Positions 48,001 through 51,181 of a DNA stretch of 64,000 bases are shown piece after piece. Both the position numbers and the translations under genes were made by a program. The DNA lies in assembly GCA_903813345.2 (NCBI GenBank), contig CAIIXF020000001.1, forward strand, positions 50,235,885-50,299,884, read 5' to 3'. Source of the DNA: Owenia fusiformis (lineage: Eukaryota; Annelida; Polychaeta; Sabellida; Oweniidae). The stretch's first letter is position 1; each line of letters starts with the position of its first letter. The notes under the pieces were generated by a model. The model made no database searches. It saw nothing but the letters and a program-made list of their open reading frames with translations, and was not told the DNA's origin.

Positions 48001-50966
48001 CAATATAGCAATTTAAATGCCTTCTCAACTAGTACTAAAACCCCTAGAACAGGCCCTGCAAGGTGGTAATAATACGATTTCATCTATTATAGCTTACAAA
48101 ACTCAAATCCGGTTGAAAAACATCACAAGCGATATGAAATGATTCGATGTTACATATATGAACGAGGTTCGCGTAACTGTCTATCAATTTTTGGCGTATC
48201 CGCAAATTCAAAATACATTATTATGGCTTGAGTAGAACATATTAAGTGGTTTACAATTGCTTAATTGGCTTTGTATGATCGTATGTAGGTTACATTTATA
48301 TACACCAAGGTTGTTGCGCAATGTAGAGCATGCCCTAACGAGGAAAGGAAACAAATTATTAAACTTATGAGGTTTTGAATTTCAAACTCGACAGTTTTTC
48401 GCTTATTTCATGTTATCCATGGGCGTCGATTTGCAAAGACTACGTTCAAAAGAAACATTACTGAATGCATCACCGAATGCGACGCTTACATAAATCTTTC
48501 ATGCTTTTATTGATACGCAGTAGTAGAAAATAATGCACCTATCTTAGCTTTCTGTTTCATCGTGGCCATTTTATTGGATAAATCAGTGATCGTATTAGAC
48601 TAACCTCGTTTTCAGAGGTGGCGTATCCGTCATGCTATAACACCGTGGTATATGACTCATGGATTGTATGCTTGCATTTTGTCTAGTTTTAAGTAAGCAA
48701 TGGTCCATCTGTGATACATTTTAGAAACATTTAGTCCAGTACTTAAATCCTTAAACAATTCTATTTAATTTAAAAATAAATCATTTGATAAAAAAAGTTT
48801 CATAAAAATTGGCTGTTTTGACAAAATAACTTGTAAAGAACATTTTTGAATGGGCTACAAGTCTTTGATTTTATTTTACATCGGTGCAATTATTTTAACT
48901 GCTACTTAGGTAGAAGCGAATTACACTTTTTTTATGTGCATTTCTTTAGAGTAAAATTTCTGAATATATTGAACTTTCTAAAAATGCATATACATTTCTA
49001 AAGCAAGGCATTGACTTAAGAAAAAAACTCATAAAAGCAGCATGGGGGAATTAGAAACTATATTGGATCGACATTAATTTGTTGACCAGACTCTTCAGCC
49101 TGCTACAGAGGACATTAAGGGCCATAGAGAGGATTTCCTCCTGTTGATTTTTCCATTGTTTTACTGATTAATAGTGTCTGCCTCTTATGTTGCAGCTCAG
49201 TGCAATTCAAATAACTGTCACTTATTATACAGTAAAACCCACAGAAAGAAAAAATTCCATAGAGGCTAAAACTGTTACACTGTTCCTTGTAGACTGATGT
49301 TCCATGAGGGTCCATGTTTCGAAATGACATTAATCACAAAATATTGATGAATGAGTACATATTTATAGCTTTGGGGTGTTTTATCTTTCATTCTATGATT
49401 GCTAACAGACAAGCGCTGTTATATCATCCTTTCACTTATAGGAAAACATTAGCAGAGCAGAAGTATATGATTAATCATTGATTTTGTAGAAGGATAGGGG
49501 ATAATCTCCTGAAAGTTTTGCTAATTATATACAATAAAAGATATATACAAGTCACAATAGATGAATTGAAAGAGATAGGGGCGGAAGAGACAAAATTATT
49601 ATTGTACTTCAAGATGATGAACTGTCTGGAAATGAAAGAAACAGTCTAGACATCCACAGCATTGGGATGGTATGACTTGACTCAAAGGAGACTTCCGCCC
49701 ACACCAGCTATAATGTAACAAATCCCCTAAGATAATTTACTCACTTCTTCGTCCTGTGAAGTTAATTTGTAAAAATGTCAGGACACTCCAATAGACACAA
49801 TATCCCCTGTCGTTCACCCACATAAATGAAGAAAGTGCATGTACAGAGGTCACTTTCTCCCTTCATAAAAACTGACATTGCTTATTTCTGAAGTTAGTTA
49901 ATTTACTTCAATTAAGAAATTCTCATTTCCGTTCTGAGAATTGTAGGTCATTAAAAATGGAATAACTGCCACCATACTGTAATGTAAATACAATTAAAAA
50001 CAATAGCTTAGAACTGCATTCCCTATCAGCCTTAGATTAAATGCTAACAAGTCCCTTTTGACACTTATATATCTGGATATACAATATTAAATGGCTGATG
50101 TGATTGAATAAATAAAAACAATGTTTTAAGTACAATCTGCAATCTGTGTAGACTGTAGATCCAATTATTTCTTTTTATCTTCTCATCATATACAACTTGA
50201 ATTTTGGTTTTAATCAAGAATGAATTAGATTAATTAACCTAAAAACAAGAATAAATAGATTCACATACAGTTATAAAGATATTGATTTTGAGTACAGCTG
50301 AATAATTGCGTTAACAACAAAGTGTAAATGATAATACAAGCTCACCCCACTTAGTCTAATTATACCAATCTGGTAGAAAAAATATAACCCTTCTCAAGAC
50401 CTCAAATTAGTTAACGCTCTAAATGATTTTTAGACTAAATCTAATCAGAACATATAGTCAGAAAATGAAAAGTACCATTTTCTTCCAGATAAGTACAGTG
50501 AAACTTGTAAAGTGAAACACCTCTAGAAGTGGAACACCTCTGTTAGTAGAACACTTTTTAGAGTCCCAAGACCAACTGACTTAATGTTAATGAACCTCTA
50601 TAAGTGGAACACCTCCTGTCCCAAGTGGATCCCAAGTGGAACATGTTTTAGAGGTACCACTTAGACATGTTTTACTGTACTTAATATTCATTTCATATTA
50701 TGAAAGCCAATGAAAGAAACATTTACAATATACACTGAGATCTTATCAGCAAATGTAAAAACTAGCTGTAATTGTAAGAGGGTTGTATGACAACTGATGG
50801 TGATTCAGAGTAAAACCAAAATACATCACTCCAAACTTACCTCCAGCTCATCCCTGCCCATGAATCCCAGTCTATCGTCAGACATTTTTGATTCAGGCAT
50901 TCCCGATATTGTTCCATAATCCTCCATTCTTAATGCATTCCCGTTAACTTTTTCTGCTTCTGCCAT
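2732..50966 (-). CDS. ANO7-like: Anoctamin (TMEM16) family gene, ANO7-like, 20 coding exon positions with two alternative-exon clusters
   Basis: Encodes a TMEM16 membrane protein, a family of calcium-activated chloride channels and lipid scramblases. Exons in transcript order lie at 50966-50841, 46696-46603, 43873-43698, 40956-40849, 24491-24355, 24154-23986, 22144-21979, 8a or 8b, 16267-16101, 15740-15658, 13402-13265, 12790-12595, 12310-12199, 11353-11299, 15a/b/c, 5433-5309, 5054-4849, 4380-4247, 3631-3541, 3013-2732. All introns read GT-AG and the sum is 2754 nt, in frame, 917 aa, close to the roughly 930 aa I recall for human ANO7. Deduced calcium-site residues are N631 and E635 (helix 6), E676 and E679 (helix 7), E708 and D712 (helix 8), matching the six-ligand site known from TMEM16A and nhTMEM16. 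Motifs such as FLGS, NKYQPLDH-like [27 protein letters not shown] and VPD-PES-EIK-KRE favour ANO7 over other paralogues. Human ANO7 function is poorly settled, so channel versus scramblase activity is not assigned. Confidence 0.95.
3219..3473. mobile_element. Short inverted-repeat element (MITE), about 255 bp
   Basis: Ends GAGCCTGGCCATAGGAAAAC and its imperfect inverse GAGCCAGGCCACAGGAAAAG, each followed inside by GTCTTATCACA. Lies in the intron before exon 20. Confidence 0.75.
3541..3631 (-). CDS. Anoctamin exon 19
   Basis: 91 nt, acceptor TTTTAG, donor GTAAAA. Encodes [20 protein letters not shown] then [10 protein letters not shown]. The FRDD-x-G-x-Y segment resembles ANO7 more than ANO1-6, which carry a longer proline-containing version here. 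Confidence 0.96.
3734..3852. repeat. Perfect long hairpin, about 40-bp stem
   Basis: TTATTGAATGATTTGAAG then the ATACAGGATATATTCTGT half is inverted at 3813-3852, with a 40-base loop. Transcribed within the anoctamin pre-mRNA. Confidence 0.8.
4247..4380 (-). CDS. Anoctamin exon 18 (helix 9 and extracellular loop)
   Basis: 134 nt, acceptor TTTTAG, donor GTACAT. Encodes [20 protein letters not shown] then GYVNFSL, an N-glycosylation-type NGT and a TC ahead of the split Arg codon. The AF-x-IAFTS-x-x-(I/L)P motif is characteristic. Confidence 0.96.
4381..4848. other. Anoctamin intron, no element recognised
   Basis: AT-rich. A short direct repeat CAGTATAATGTAATATA occurs at about 4665 and 4740. 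Nothing else seen. Confidence 0.4.
4849..5054 (-). CDS. Anoctamin exon 17 (helix 8)
   Basis: 206 nt, acceptor TTCCAG, donor GTATGT. Encodes [32 protein letters not shown] and [15 protein letters not shown]708 and D712 in EIRLD are the remaining predicted calcium ligands (E734 and D738 of mouse TMEM16A). One of the best conserved stretches of the family. Confidence 0.97.
5309..5433 (-). CDS. Anoctamin exon 16 (helix 7 calcium ligands)
   Basis: 125 nt, acceptor ATTATAG, donor GTACAA. Encodes [20 protein letters not shown] then [21 protein letters not shown]676 and E679 in the EYLE motif are predicted calcium ligands, equivalent to E702 and E705 of mouse TMEM16A. Confidence 0.96.
5434..6180. 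other. Anoctamin intron, nothing recognised
   Basis: AT-rich single-copy-looking sequence between exons 16 and 15c. Confidence 0.4.
6181..6278 (-). CDS. Anoctamin exon 15c, alternative helix-6 exon
   Basis: 98 nt, acceptor CATGTAG, donor GTAAGT. Encodes [20 protein letters not shown] then [13 protein letters not shown], with N631 and E635 present. It is the most divergent copy from 15a in the helix body (I619, I625). It joins exon 16 with a split Pro codon. Confidence 0.94.
6380..6945. repeat. 33-bp minisatellite, about 17 diverged copies
   Basis: Unit AACACTGATGCCTATCACAC plus TATAGCCACATAC. Being a multiple of three it leaves long minus-strand frames with an 11-residue [11 protein letters not shown]-type repeat, which are repeat artefacts. 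It sits between alternative exons 15c and 15b. Confidence 0.9.
7290..7375. repeat. Short tandem repeat, three copies of about 33 bp
   Basis: Copies of GGGGTTGAATTTCCCATCTT followed by ATTCAATTTTTA, slightly diverged. Confidence 0.6.
7485..8296. repeat. 28-bp minisatellite, exactly 29 units, each carrying a copy of the exon 15b 5' splice site
   Basis: Plus-strand unit GGGACAATGCCATCCATCTA plus CTACTTAC; (8297-7485)/28 = 29 with no indels. Read in the sense of the anoctamin gene, each unit boundary is CATTGTCCC followed by GTAAGTAGT, the same as the true exon 15b end at 8297. Of 30 boundaries, 27 have GTAAGT, two have GTAAT (7485, 7821) and one is mutated to ATAAGT (7541). A few T/C changes occur in the last three units near the exon. 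Overlapping plus-strand frames up to 302 aa exist only because 28 is not a multiple of three and the unit lacks stops on that strand. Confidence 0.97.
8297..8394 (-). CDS. Anoctamin exon 15b, alternative helix-6 exon lacking the first Asn ligand
   Basis: 98 nt, acceptor TTATAG, donor GTAAGT. Encodes [20 protein letters not shown] then [13 protein letters not shown]. The codon at residue 631 is GGT (Gly) instead of AAC (Asn) in 15a and 15c, while E635 is retained. Its 5' splice site is the founding unit, or one edge, of a 28-bp minisatellite that extends 812 bp into the intron. Confidence 0.92.
8395..9107. other. Intron between alternative exons 15b and 15a
   Basis: AT-rich; a three-copy 29-bp tandem repeat with AGTGCACAAACATCT lies at about 8995-9070. 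No other feature. Confidence 0.5.
9108..9205 (-). CDS. Anoctamin exon 15a, alternative helix-6 exon
   Basis: 98 nt, acceptor TTCCAG, donor GTAAGT. Encodes [20 protein letters not shown] then [13 protein letters not shown] (residues 607-639). Contains the NNAQE calcium-site motif (N631, E635). This is the copy nearest the upstream exon. Including two copies would add 98 nt and break the frame. Confidence 0.94.
9760..10455. mobile_element. Foldback element, imperfect inverted arms
   Basis: GGTATCGATATGGTGAACTG at 9771 is inverted at about 10420-10433, and an inner pair (AAATTTTGGTTGATTTTA type, 10030-10050 and 10145-10170) flanks the centre near 10100. Ends are not sharply defined. Confidence 0.55.
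10456..11298. other. Anoctamin intron 14, nothing further recognised
   Basis: AT-rich; a nine-to-ten base G run at about 10848. No gene. Confidence 0.4.
11299..11353 (-). CDS. Anoctamin exon 14 (55-nt micro-exon)
   Basis: 55 nt, acceptor TTCCAG, donor GTTTGT. Encodes [18 protein letters not shown], a conserved loop before helix 6. It ends in phase 0 directly before the alternative 98-nt exon cluster, each member of which starts with a Cys codon. Confidence 0.94.
12120..12172. repeat. Dispersed repeat copy 2
   Basis: Contains ACAATGTGTCACCACTTCTT then GACATTATAAAAT, matching the copies at 640 and 21455. Confidence 0.5.
12199..12310 (-). CDS. Anoctamin exon 13
   Basis: 112 nt, acceptor TTTTCAG, donor GTGAGT. 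Encodes (E)[17 protein letters not shown] followed by [18 protein letters not shown], a nearly invariant anoctamin segment including helix 5. Confidence 0.97.
12595..12790 (-). CDS. Anoctamin exon 12 (helices 3 and 4)
   Basis: 196 nt, acceptor TTTCAG, donor GTAAGT. Encodes two membrane segments, [20 protein letters not shown] and [20 protein letters not shown], ending LAYKLTQW. Conserved (V-x-YR) and (N-x-x-x-I-x-x-x-x-x-(V/I)Y-x-x-LA) patterns are present. Confidence 0.95.
13265..13402 (-). CDS. Anoctamin exon 11
   Basis: 138 nt, phase 0, acceptor TTCCAG, donor GTAAGT. Encodes [20 protein letters not shown] then [15 protein letters not shown] and the first residues of helix 3. Matches the E-RP-x-(F/Y)...NPVTG-x-x-EPHFP pattern. 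Confidence 0.96.
13561..13970. mobile_element. Dispersed repeat / foldback element, family member 1
   Basis: Shares AGCTAGGCAAGGT-TGTC-GATTCCAGCC-ATCCGA and a second block with TTTTGCAATGTGTGAAAAGA and ATTTAAGCC with 42369-42690. Its distal end folds back: GACTCAGTCCATTGTGG... is inverted about 140 bp later. The 119-aa frame over it is probably spurious. Confidence 0.7.
13971..15657. other. Anoctamin intron, probable decayed repeat
   Basis: At 14890-15151 two overlapping plus-strand frames read like a frameshifted peptide ([20 protein letters not shown] then [13 protein letters not shown]), possibly a decayed transposon fragment; I do not recognise it. The rest is AT-rich without features. 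Confidence 0.3.
15658..15740 (-). CDS. Anoctamin exon 10
   Basis: 83 nt, acceptor ATCCAG, donor GTAAGT. Encodes [20 protein letters not shown] followed by MDFEEED. The LEYWKR...L-x-x-W sequence is diagnostic for anoctamins. Confidence 0.96.
16101..16267 (-). CDS. Anoctamin exon 9 (cysteine-rich extracellular loop and helix 2)
   Basis: 167 nt, acceptor TTGTAG, donor GTAAGT. Encodes [20 protein letters not shown], a cysteine-rich extracellular loop with an N-x-T glycosylation site, then [17 protein letters not shown], the start of helix 2. The paired cysteines are typical of the loop between helices 1 and 2. Confidence 0.95.
16891..17646 (+). CDS. Small nested two-exon gene of unknown function, probable secreted or GPI-anchored protein
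   Basis: Two exons, 16891-17004 and 17347-17646, with GTAAGA donor and TTTCAG acceptor, phase 0. Using Met at 16891 (strong context, A at -3 and G at +4) gives 137 aa. The start [20 protein letters not shown] looks like a signal peptide, and the end [18 protein letters not shown] like a GPI-anchor or tail-anchor segment. The middle has ICPTC and a helical [21 protein letters not shown] longer in-frame start at 16672 (210 aa) has weak context and would turn the hydrophobic segment into an internal membrane helix. It lies in the anoctamin intron between exons 8b and 9, on the opposite strand. I do not recognise a family. Confidence 0.55.
17692..17859. mobile_element. Tigger/mariner-type MITE, 168 bp, TA target
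   Basis: Ends CAGTAAAACC and GGTTTTACTG, flanked by TA on both sides. Internal repeats of AAGTGGAACACCT. Related copies at 50496-50677, 37279-37681 and 21012-21630. Confidence 0.85.
18547..18637 (-). CDS. Anoctamin exon 8b, alternative copy of the helix-1 exon
   Basis: 91 nt, acceptor TATTCAG, donor GTAAGT. Encodes [20 protein letters not shown] followed by [10 protein letters not shown]. The membrane helix is nearly the same as in 8a; differences gather in the loop after the helix. Both copies join exon 9 at a split codon (S-QEIC or A-QEIC). Confidence 0.92.
19295..19778. mobile_element. MITE with about 93-bp near-perfect inverted repeats, TA target
   Basis: Begins CGAGGGGTGATCAGGAATTT and ends with its inverse; TA at 19293-19294 and 19779-19780. 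It lies between alternative exons 8a and 8b, so the arms can pair in the pre-mRNA. Confidence 0.9.
19941..20031 (-). CDS. Anoctamin exon 8a, alternative copy of the helix-1 exon
   Basis: 91 nt, acceptor TTGCAG, donor GTAAGT. Encodes [20 protein letters not shown] followed by [10 protein letters not shown] (residues 327-356). Same length, phase and core as exon 8b 1.3 kb downstream. Because 91 is not a multiple of three, including both copies would shift the frame, so the pair is expected to be mutually exclusive. Confidence 0.92.
20134..20297. mobile_element. Short inverted-repeat element, about 165 bp
   Basis: CGAATGCAAATAACGACTGT and GGATTAACCTACT recur inverted at 20260-20297 with minor changes. 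Confidence 0.7.
20318..20703. repeat. Recent tandem duplication, two copies of about 185-200 bp
   Basis: GTTAGTAAGATG through CGGCATGAACATACTGTA and ATGAAAATTT is repeated directly with only a few substitutions and one 18-20 bp gap. Confidence 0.85.
21012..21630. mobile_element. Tigger/mariner-type element, 619 bp, with internal dispersed repeat
   Basis: Ends CAGTAAAGC and GATTTTACTG with TA flanks at 21010-21011 and 21631-21632. Contains tandem GACCTTGA-(G)AA-GGTCA repeats (21230-21420) and the dispersed repeat of 21455-21556, probably a nested insertion. Confidence 0.7.
21979..22144 (-). CDS. Anoctamin exon 7
   Basis: 166 nt, acceptor TCTGCAG, donor GTATGT. Begins GPYEKP, contains LNPRQIL-EYWARWG and [23 protein letters not shown]. 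The last segment is the strongly conserved entry into membrane helix 1. It ends with one base of a Gly codon, so either downstream 91-nt exon can be joined in frame. Confidence 0.95.
22338..22877. mobile_element. MITE, 540 bp, TA target
   Basis: Termini GCGGGTGACAC... and ...GTGTCACCCTG followed inside by CACCCACTAATTTTGG-type inverted sequence; TA at 22336-22337 and 22878-22879. Confidence 0.8.
22878..23985. other. Anoctamin intron between exons 7 and 6
   Basis: AT-rich, no gene or clear repeat recognised. Confidence 0.4.
23986..24154 (-). CDS. Anoctamin exon 6
   Basis: 169 nt, acceptor CTGTAG, donor GTAGGT. Encodes [24 protein letters not shown], a basic [11 protein letters not shown] segment and AAFPLHD. 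This is the conserved region just ahead of the first membrane helix (R-x-x-V-YEIL...FPLHDG). Confidence 0.95.
24355..24491 (-). CDS. Anoctamin exon 5
   Basis: 137 nt, acceptor ATTTTAG, donor GTAAGC. Encodes a NWS-containing stretch ending in [18 protein letters not shown]. It joins exon 6 with a split Arg codon to give the R-FLGS junction seen in ANO7. Confidence 0.93.
24492..25715. other. Proximal part of the 16.4-kb anoctamin intron 4
   Basis: 25200-25400 is homologous to 34100-34245 plus 35012-35035 (for example ATGATGGGTGGGCGAA and CTTCCACTTCAGGTTTATAA), marking a decayed repeat. The remainder holds nothing recognised. Confidence 0.5.
25716..26900. mobile_element. Inverted-repeat transposon with 5-bp target duplication and inward mini-exons
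   Basis: TIRs of about 75 bp: CAAGGTGGGTATAGGTAACG on the left, inverse of CACCGTGGTCAGAGGTAACG on the right, flanked by TTTAA at 25711-25715 and 26901-26905. Inside each TIR an ATG opens a short frame to a GTAAGTTT donor: 25792-25847 (plus) and 26824-26795 (minus). No transposase frame is seen, so it is non-autonomous. Confidence 0.75.
27340..28840. mobile_element. Foldback element interrupted by a nested transposon
   Basis: Outer arms (for example GTATGTTGTCATGTTTGAAG at 27466 and its inverse near 28715) and inner arms (28369-28470 against 28605-28705) belong to one foldback. The left arm is split by the element at 27501-28368. Confidence 0.75.
27501..28368. mobile_element. hAT-like nested element, 868 bp, GATGTA flanks
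   Basis: Ends CAGTGTTCGCG(C/T)T and its inverse, flanked by GATGTA on both sides. The uninterrupted opposite arm of the host foldback shows the pre-insertion state. No transposase frame. Confidence 0.75.
28841..29447. repeat. Degenerate AAAGCG/AAAGCTT-rich repeat split by a MITE
   Basis: 29270-29447 and 30056-30125 both carry repeated AAAGC(G/TT) words (TTGATTAAAGCG, AAGCTTGACTCAAAGCG) and are continuous if the element between them is removed. Confidence 0.5.
29448..30055. mobile_element. TTAA-type MITE, 608 bp including target sites
   Basis: TTAA at 29448-29451 and 30052-30055 flank ends AGGAACATTCC and GGAATGTTCCT. Arms of about 150 bp (GGAAGTGATGTCATCGACTC and its inverse) can form a strong hairpin. 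TTAA target suggests a piggyBac- or Kolobok-like mobiliser. Confidence 0.85.
30643..31035 (-). pseudogene. LINE (non-LTR retrotransposon) reverse-transcriptase fragment
   Basis: Minus-strand peptides read [34 protein letters not shown] and [20 protein letters not shown] in order, across frames. They match the pre-RT and RT entry of LINE ORF2 proteins ((F/Y)-W-K-L-(L/I), then (V/I)-x-x-(L/A)I-x-x-L-K-x-x-K-A-S-G-x-D-G-I-P). The fragment carries frame breaks and stops and ends abruptly about 10 bp before the start codon of the luciferase-like gene. Confidence 0.7.
31042..32004 (+). CDS. Renilla-luciferase/haloalkane-dehalogenase-like alpha/beta hydrolase, nested in anoctamin intron 4
   Basis: A 320-aa open frame, close to the 311 aa of Renilla luciferase, with no internal intron. 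The alpha/beta-hydrolase core is complete: HGNP (53-56) supplies the oxyanion/halide Asn55; HDWGG (122-126) supplies nucleophile Asp123 and halide Trp124; Glu147 in FFEALV is the acid; His292 in HYFQEEAP is the base. A GMGHS loop (83-87) and [13 protein letters not shown] cap-domain segment also match Renilla luciferase. Homologues in marine animals are thought to derive from bacterial dehalogenases; some emit light with coelenterazine, others are dehalogenases, so activity is not assigned. The start at 31042 is the longest choice, but TTTTTCAG ending at 31054 looks like a splice acceptor, so this may be a terminal exon, or Met17 (31090) may be used. An AATAAA signal lies at 32232-32237. Confidence 0.9.
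   Translation: MDFSDCLALTDDEVTIMASNFLATRKNIHVLNGNMSYLDSGPVDAKYVVVLLHGNPTAAYLWRNIAPYLIQHGIRCVAPDLIGMGHSSKIPNSWYYVSDHVRYINEWFTLMKFPRKINLVVHDWGGPLGFNWAMNNKRRVQSLTFFEALVTYSENLDAMYDSMPIFKEFRSPAGEKLVLEENAFFDLFYELLPGVLSDKDKAEYLVPFLEPGESRRPMLTFPRDLPRKSEQRSCFVNKMTKKYSSWLAKTKRFPKHAILAYPGILTPAMADTVKDWANIEFTNVTGDRPMLHYFQEEAPRPLGMAIEKILVRVLKINTPL
32232..32237 (+). promoter_or_regulatory. Polyadenylation signal of the luciferase-like gene
   Basis: Canonical AATAAA about 230 bp after the stop codon, in the sense direction of the gene. It supports a transcribed gene rather than a processed fragment. Confidence 0.6.
32594..33043. mobile_element. MITE, about 450 bp, downstream of the luciferase-like gene
   Basis: GGGGCGGGGTCAAAATATCG then GTTCATATGGAGACGAAAGT is inverted at 32990-33043. 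Confidence 0.85.
33044..34097. other. Anoctamin intron 4, nothing recognised
   Basis: AT-rich; no coding or repeat structure identified. Confidence 0.4.
34098..35271. mobile_element. Decayed inverted-repeat transposon, same family as 47221-48647, with nested element
   Basis: The right 230 bp (35040-35271) match 48420-48647 of the 47-kb element closely, including the terminal GTCATGCTATA and the ATGGCC mini-exon start (35193-35191, minus). The left end CAGAGGGTTATTCATATGAC is a diverged TIR. Interrupted by the TTAA element at 34248-35011. Confidence 0.65.
34248..35011. mobile_element. TTAA-type foldback element, 764 bp including target sites
   Basis: TTAA at 34248-34251 and 35008-35011. Arms of more than 300 bp, nearly identical (GGTGCTATGGAAGTTAACAG, CTGGTTTGACCTCCAGTCAA, GTGAATGACC-like inner blocks). 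A related sequence at 25364 shows the uninterrupted site. Confidence 0.92.
35345..35440 (+). repeat. tRNA(Ser/Leu)-like sequence, probably a SINE head or tRNA pseudogene
   Basis: Box A-like TGGCCGAGAGG (35355-35365) and box B-like GAGTTCGAGAC (35421-35431) stand at the spacing of a long-variable-arm tRNA, but the 5' GGTTGTC has no pairing partner at the 3' end. It lies directly after a transposon end. Confidence 0.45.
35441..36125. other. Anoctamin intron 4, nothing recognised
   Basis: AT-rich sequence without identifiable features. Confidence 0.4.
36140..36550. repeat. Polypurine minisatellite (AAGGTGAGGTAATAAG type), about 400 bp
   Basis: Irregular tandem arrangement of AATAAGGTGAGG, AATAAGATA-AGGAAAT and AAATAGATAGG. 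Almost only A, G and T on the plus strand. The minus-strand Phe/Leu/Pro/Tyr/Ser-rich frames are artefacts. Confidence 0.85.
36551..37278. other. Anoctamin intron 4, nothing further recognised
   Basis: Short internal repeat of CAACTC(C/T)TG-GTATA near 37070-37120; otherwise plain AT-rich sequence. Confidence 0.35.
37279..37681. mobile_element. Tigger/mariner-type MITE with internal insertion
   Basis: Ends CTGTAAAACC (one base off the usual start) and GGTTTTACTG; outer AAGTGGACCACTT and CACTTACACTGG match the 168-bp relative at 17692, but about 250 bp of unrelated sequence lies between. Confidence 0.65.
37690..37980. repeat. Direct duplication, two diverged copies of about 130 bp
   Basis: ACTGGCTGATCTTAACTTGAGTGACGAGAA... 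at about 37731 is repeated as GCTGACTGATCTAAACTCGAGTGACGAGAA... at about 37853, both followed by CCTCA(A/G)TAGTT and a T-rich TTTTTGTAATATT(C/A)CATAATTTG. Confidence 0.7.
38523..38668. mobile_element. Mariner-type MITE, 146 bp, TA target
   Basis: Ends CAGGGTGTGCACAAAAAAGT and the inverse of CAGGGTGGTCACAAAAAAAG, both followed by ATACCCA; TA at 38521-38522 and 38669-38670. Confidence 0.88.
38949..39239 (-). pseudogene. Possible retroelement remnant, uncertain
   Basis: A 96-codon minus-strand frame ([20 protein letters not shown] and neighbours) has a protein-like composition and resembles C-terminal parts of LINE-like ORFs, but no diagnostic motif is present. Confidence 0.2.
39269..39790. repeat. 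29-bp minisatellite, about 18 units of two alternating types
   Basis: Unit GCTGAATTAAAGGGGATGAG plus TAAGTAAGA. In the first half it alternates with a variant GATGGGAATGTTAACT; in the second half only the first type remains, suggesting later homogenisation. Confidence 0.92.
39791..40848. other. Anoctamin intron 4 distal end, nothing recognised
   Basis: AT-rich, without coding or repeat structure. Confidence 0.4.
40849..40956 (-). CDS. Anoctamin exon 4 (dimerisation domain)
   Basis: 108 nt, phase 0 at both ends. Encodes [20 protein letters not shown], matching the family motif in which a (H/P)-x-P-W-x-V-L-x-x-YAE-L core follows the linker. The 3' neighbour is exon 5 at 24491, across a 16.4-kb intron that holds the luciferase-like gene. 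Confidence 0.95.
40957..42368. other. Anoctamin intron 3, nothing recognised
   Basis: AT-rich sequence; short open frames show no homology I recognise. Confidence 0.4.
42369..42690. mobile_element. Dispersed repeat, family member 2
   Basis: Matches 13561-13860 over most of its length (AGCTAGGCAAGGTGTGTCTG, GACCCTTGCAAAAAGTTT, TTTTGCAATGTGTGAAAAGA). It lacks the foldback second half of the first copy. Confidence 0.7.
42691..43697. other. Anoctamin intron 3 distal part
   Basis: A (GTACATATT)n microsatellite at about 43608-43650; otherwise nothing. Confidence 0.4.
43698..43873 (-). CDS. Anoctamin exon 3 (dimerisation domain)
   Basis: 176 nt, acceptor TTTCCAG, donor GTTAGT. Begins DFILVYEE, passes through a Lys/Glu/Asp-rich linker, and ends [18 protein letters not shown], the anoctamin dimerisation-domain pattern of W-R-x-x-F-x-x-N-L...GLE. 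The charged insert is the least conserved portion. Confidence 0.92.
43874..45633. other. Anoctamin intron 2, first part
   Basis: AT-rich; no recognised gene or repeat. Confidence 0.4.
45634..46062. mobile_element. hAT-like MITE, about 430 bp
   Basis: Ends CAGGGTTCGATCTTA and inverse of CAGAGTCTGACCTTA; inside, GGTAGCAAGGAGCAAATTTG and GTAGCAAATCCTTGCTAC-type words repeat in both directions. Target duplication not clear. Confidence 0.55.
46603..46696 (-). CDS. Anoctamin exon 2 (cytoplasmic N-terminal domain)
   Basis: 94 nt, acceptor TTACAG, donor GTAGGT. Encodes [16 protein letters not shown]...YFNDGKRRI and joins exon 3 through a split Asp codon to give the (F-D-G-R-R)-D-F-LV motif that begins the anoctamin dimerisation domain. 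Confidence 0.9.
47221..48647. mobile_element. Inverted-repeat transposon with CACGGTG termini, 5-bp target duplication and inward mini-exons
   Basis: Left end CACGGTGTTATAGCATGACA, right end inverse of CACGGTGTTATAGCATGACG, flanked by GTATA at 47216-47220 and 48648-48652. Mini-exon 47288-47343 (plus) reads [18 protein letters not shown] to a GTAAGTTTT donor; the right end has ATGGCCACG (48569-48567, minus). Contains a 68-bp perfect palindrome at 47755-47822. No transposase frame. Confidence 0.8.
47755..47822. repeat. Near-perfect 68-bp palindrome
   Basis: GGGCAAAATAGTGAAATATT then GGACC, a GC-rich centre GGGCCTGCGGCCC, and the inverse. Two bulged TT/AA mismatch positions. Confidence 0.92.
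48653..50495. other. Anoctamin intron 1, nothing recognised
   Basis: AT-rich sequence with no gene or clear repeat. Confidence 0.4.
50496..50677. mobile_element. Tigger/mariner-type MITE, 182 bp, TA target
   Basis: Ends CAGTGAAACTTG and CATGTTTTACTG with TA flanks; internal AGTGGAACACCTC repeats as in 17692-17859. Confidence 0.82.
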
Positions 50967-51181
50967 TCTGTATTGTCACAAATCCTCTAATGTATTCTCG
51001 GCAGCATTAATGGTTTTCTCTATTCAGATGGCTGCATTCAGTGCATATTGCTATCTTCTATTTCAACAAGAAGGCTCTTGCATGTTAAGTTTGCATTAAT
51101 CTGTTATACTGTATAACTCAAGTTACTTATCCATTTTTGAATATTTTAAGTTAAGCATCCCTATAGTAAGTCATCATACAC
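50841..51181 (-). CDS. Anoctamin exon 1 (start codon exon with 5' UTR)
   Basis: The coding part is 50841-50966: ATG at 50964-50966 opens [18 protein letters not shown] and runs 126 nt to a GTAAGT donor. Upstream of the ATG a likely 5' UTR reaches 51181, where an acceptor of the form TTTTCCAG ends a putative upstream intron. The ATG is in frame with the rest of the gene. The N-terminal segment is hydrophilic and poorly conserved, as is usual in this family. Confidence 0.85.
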
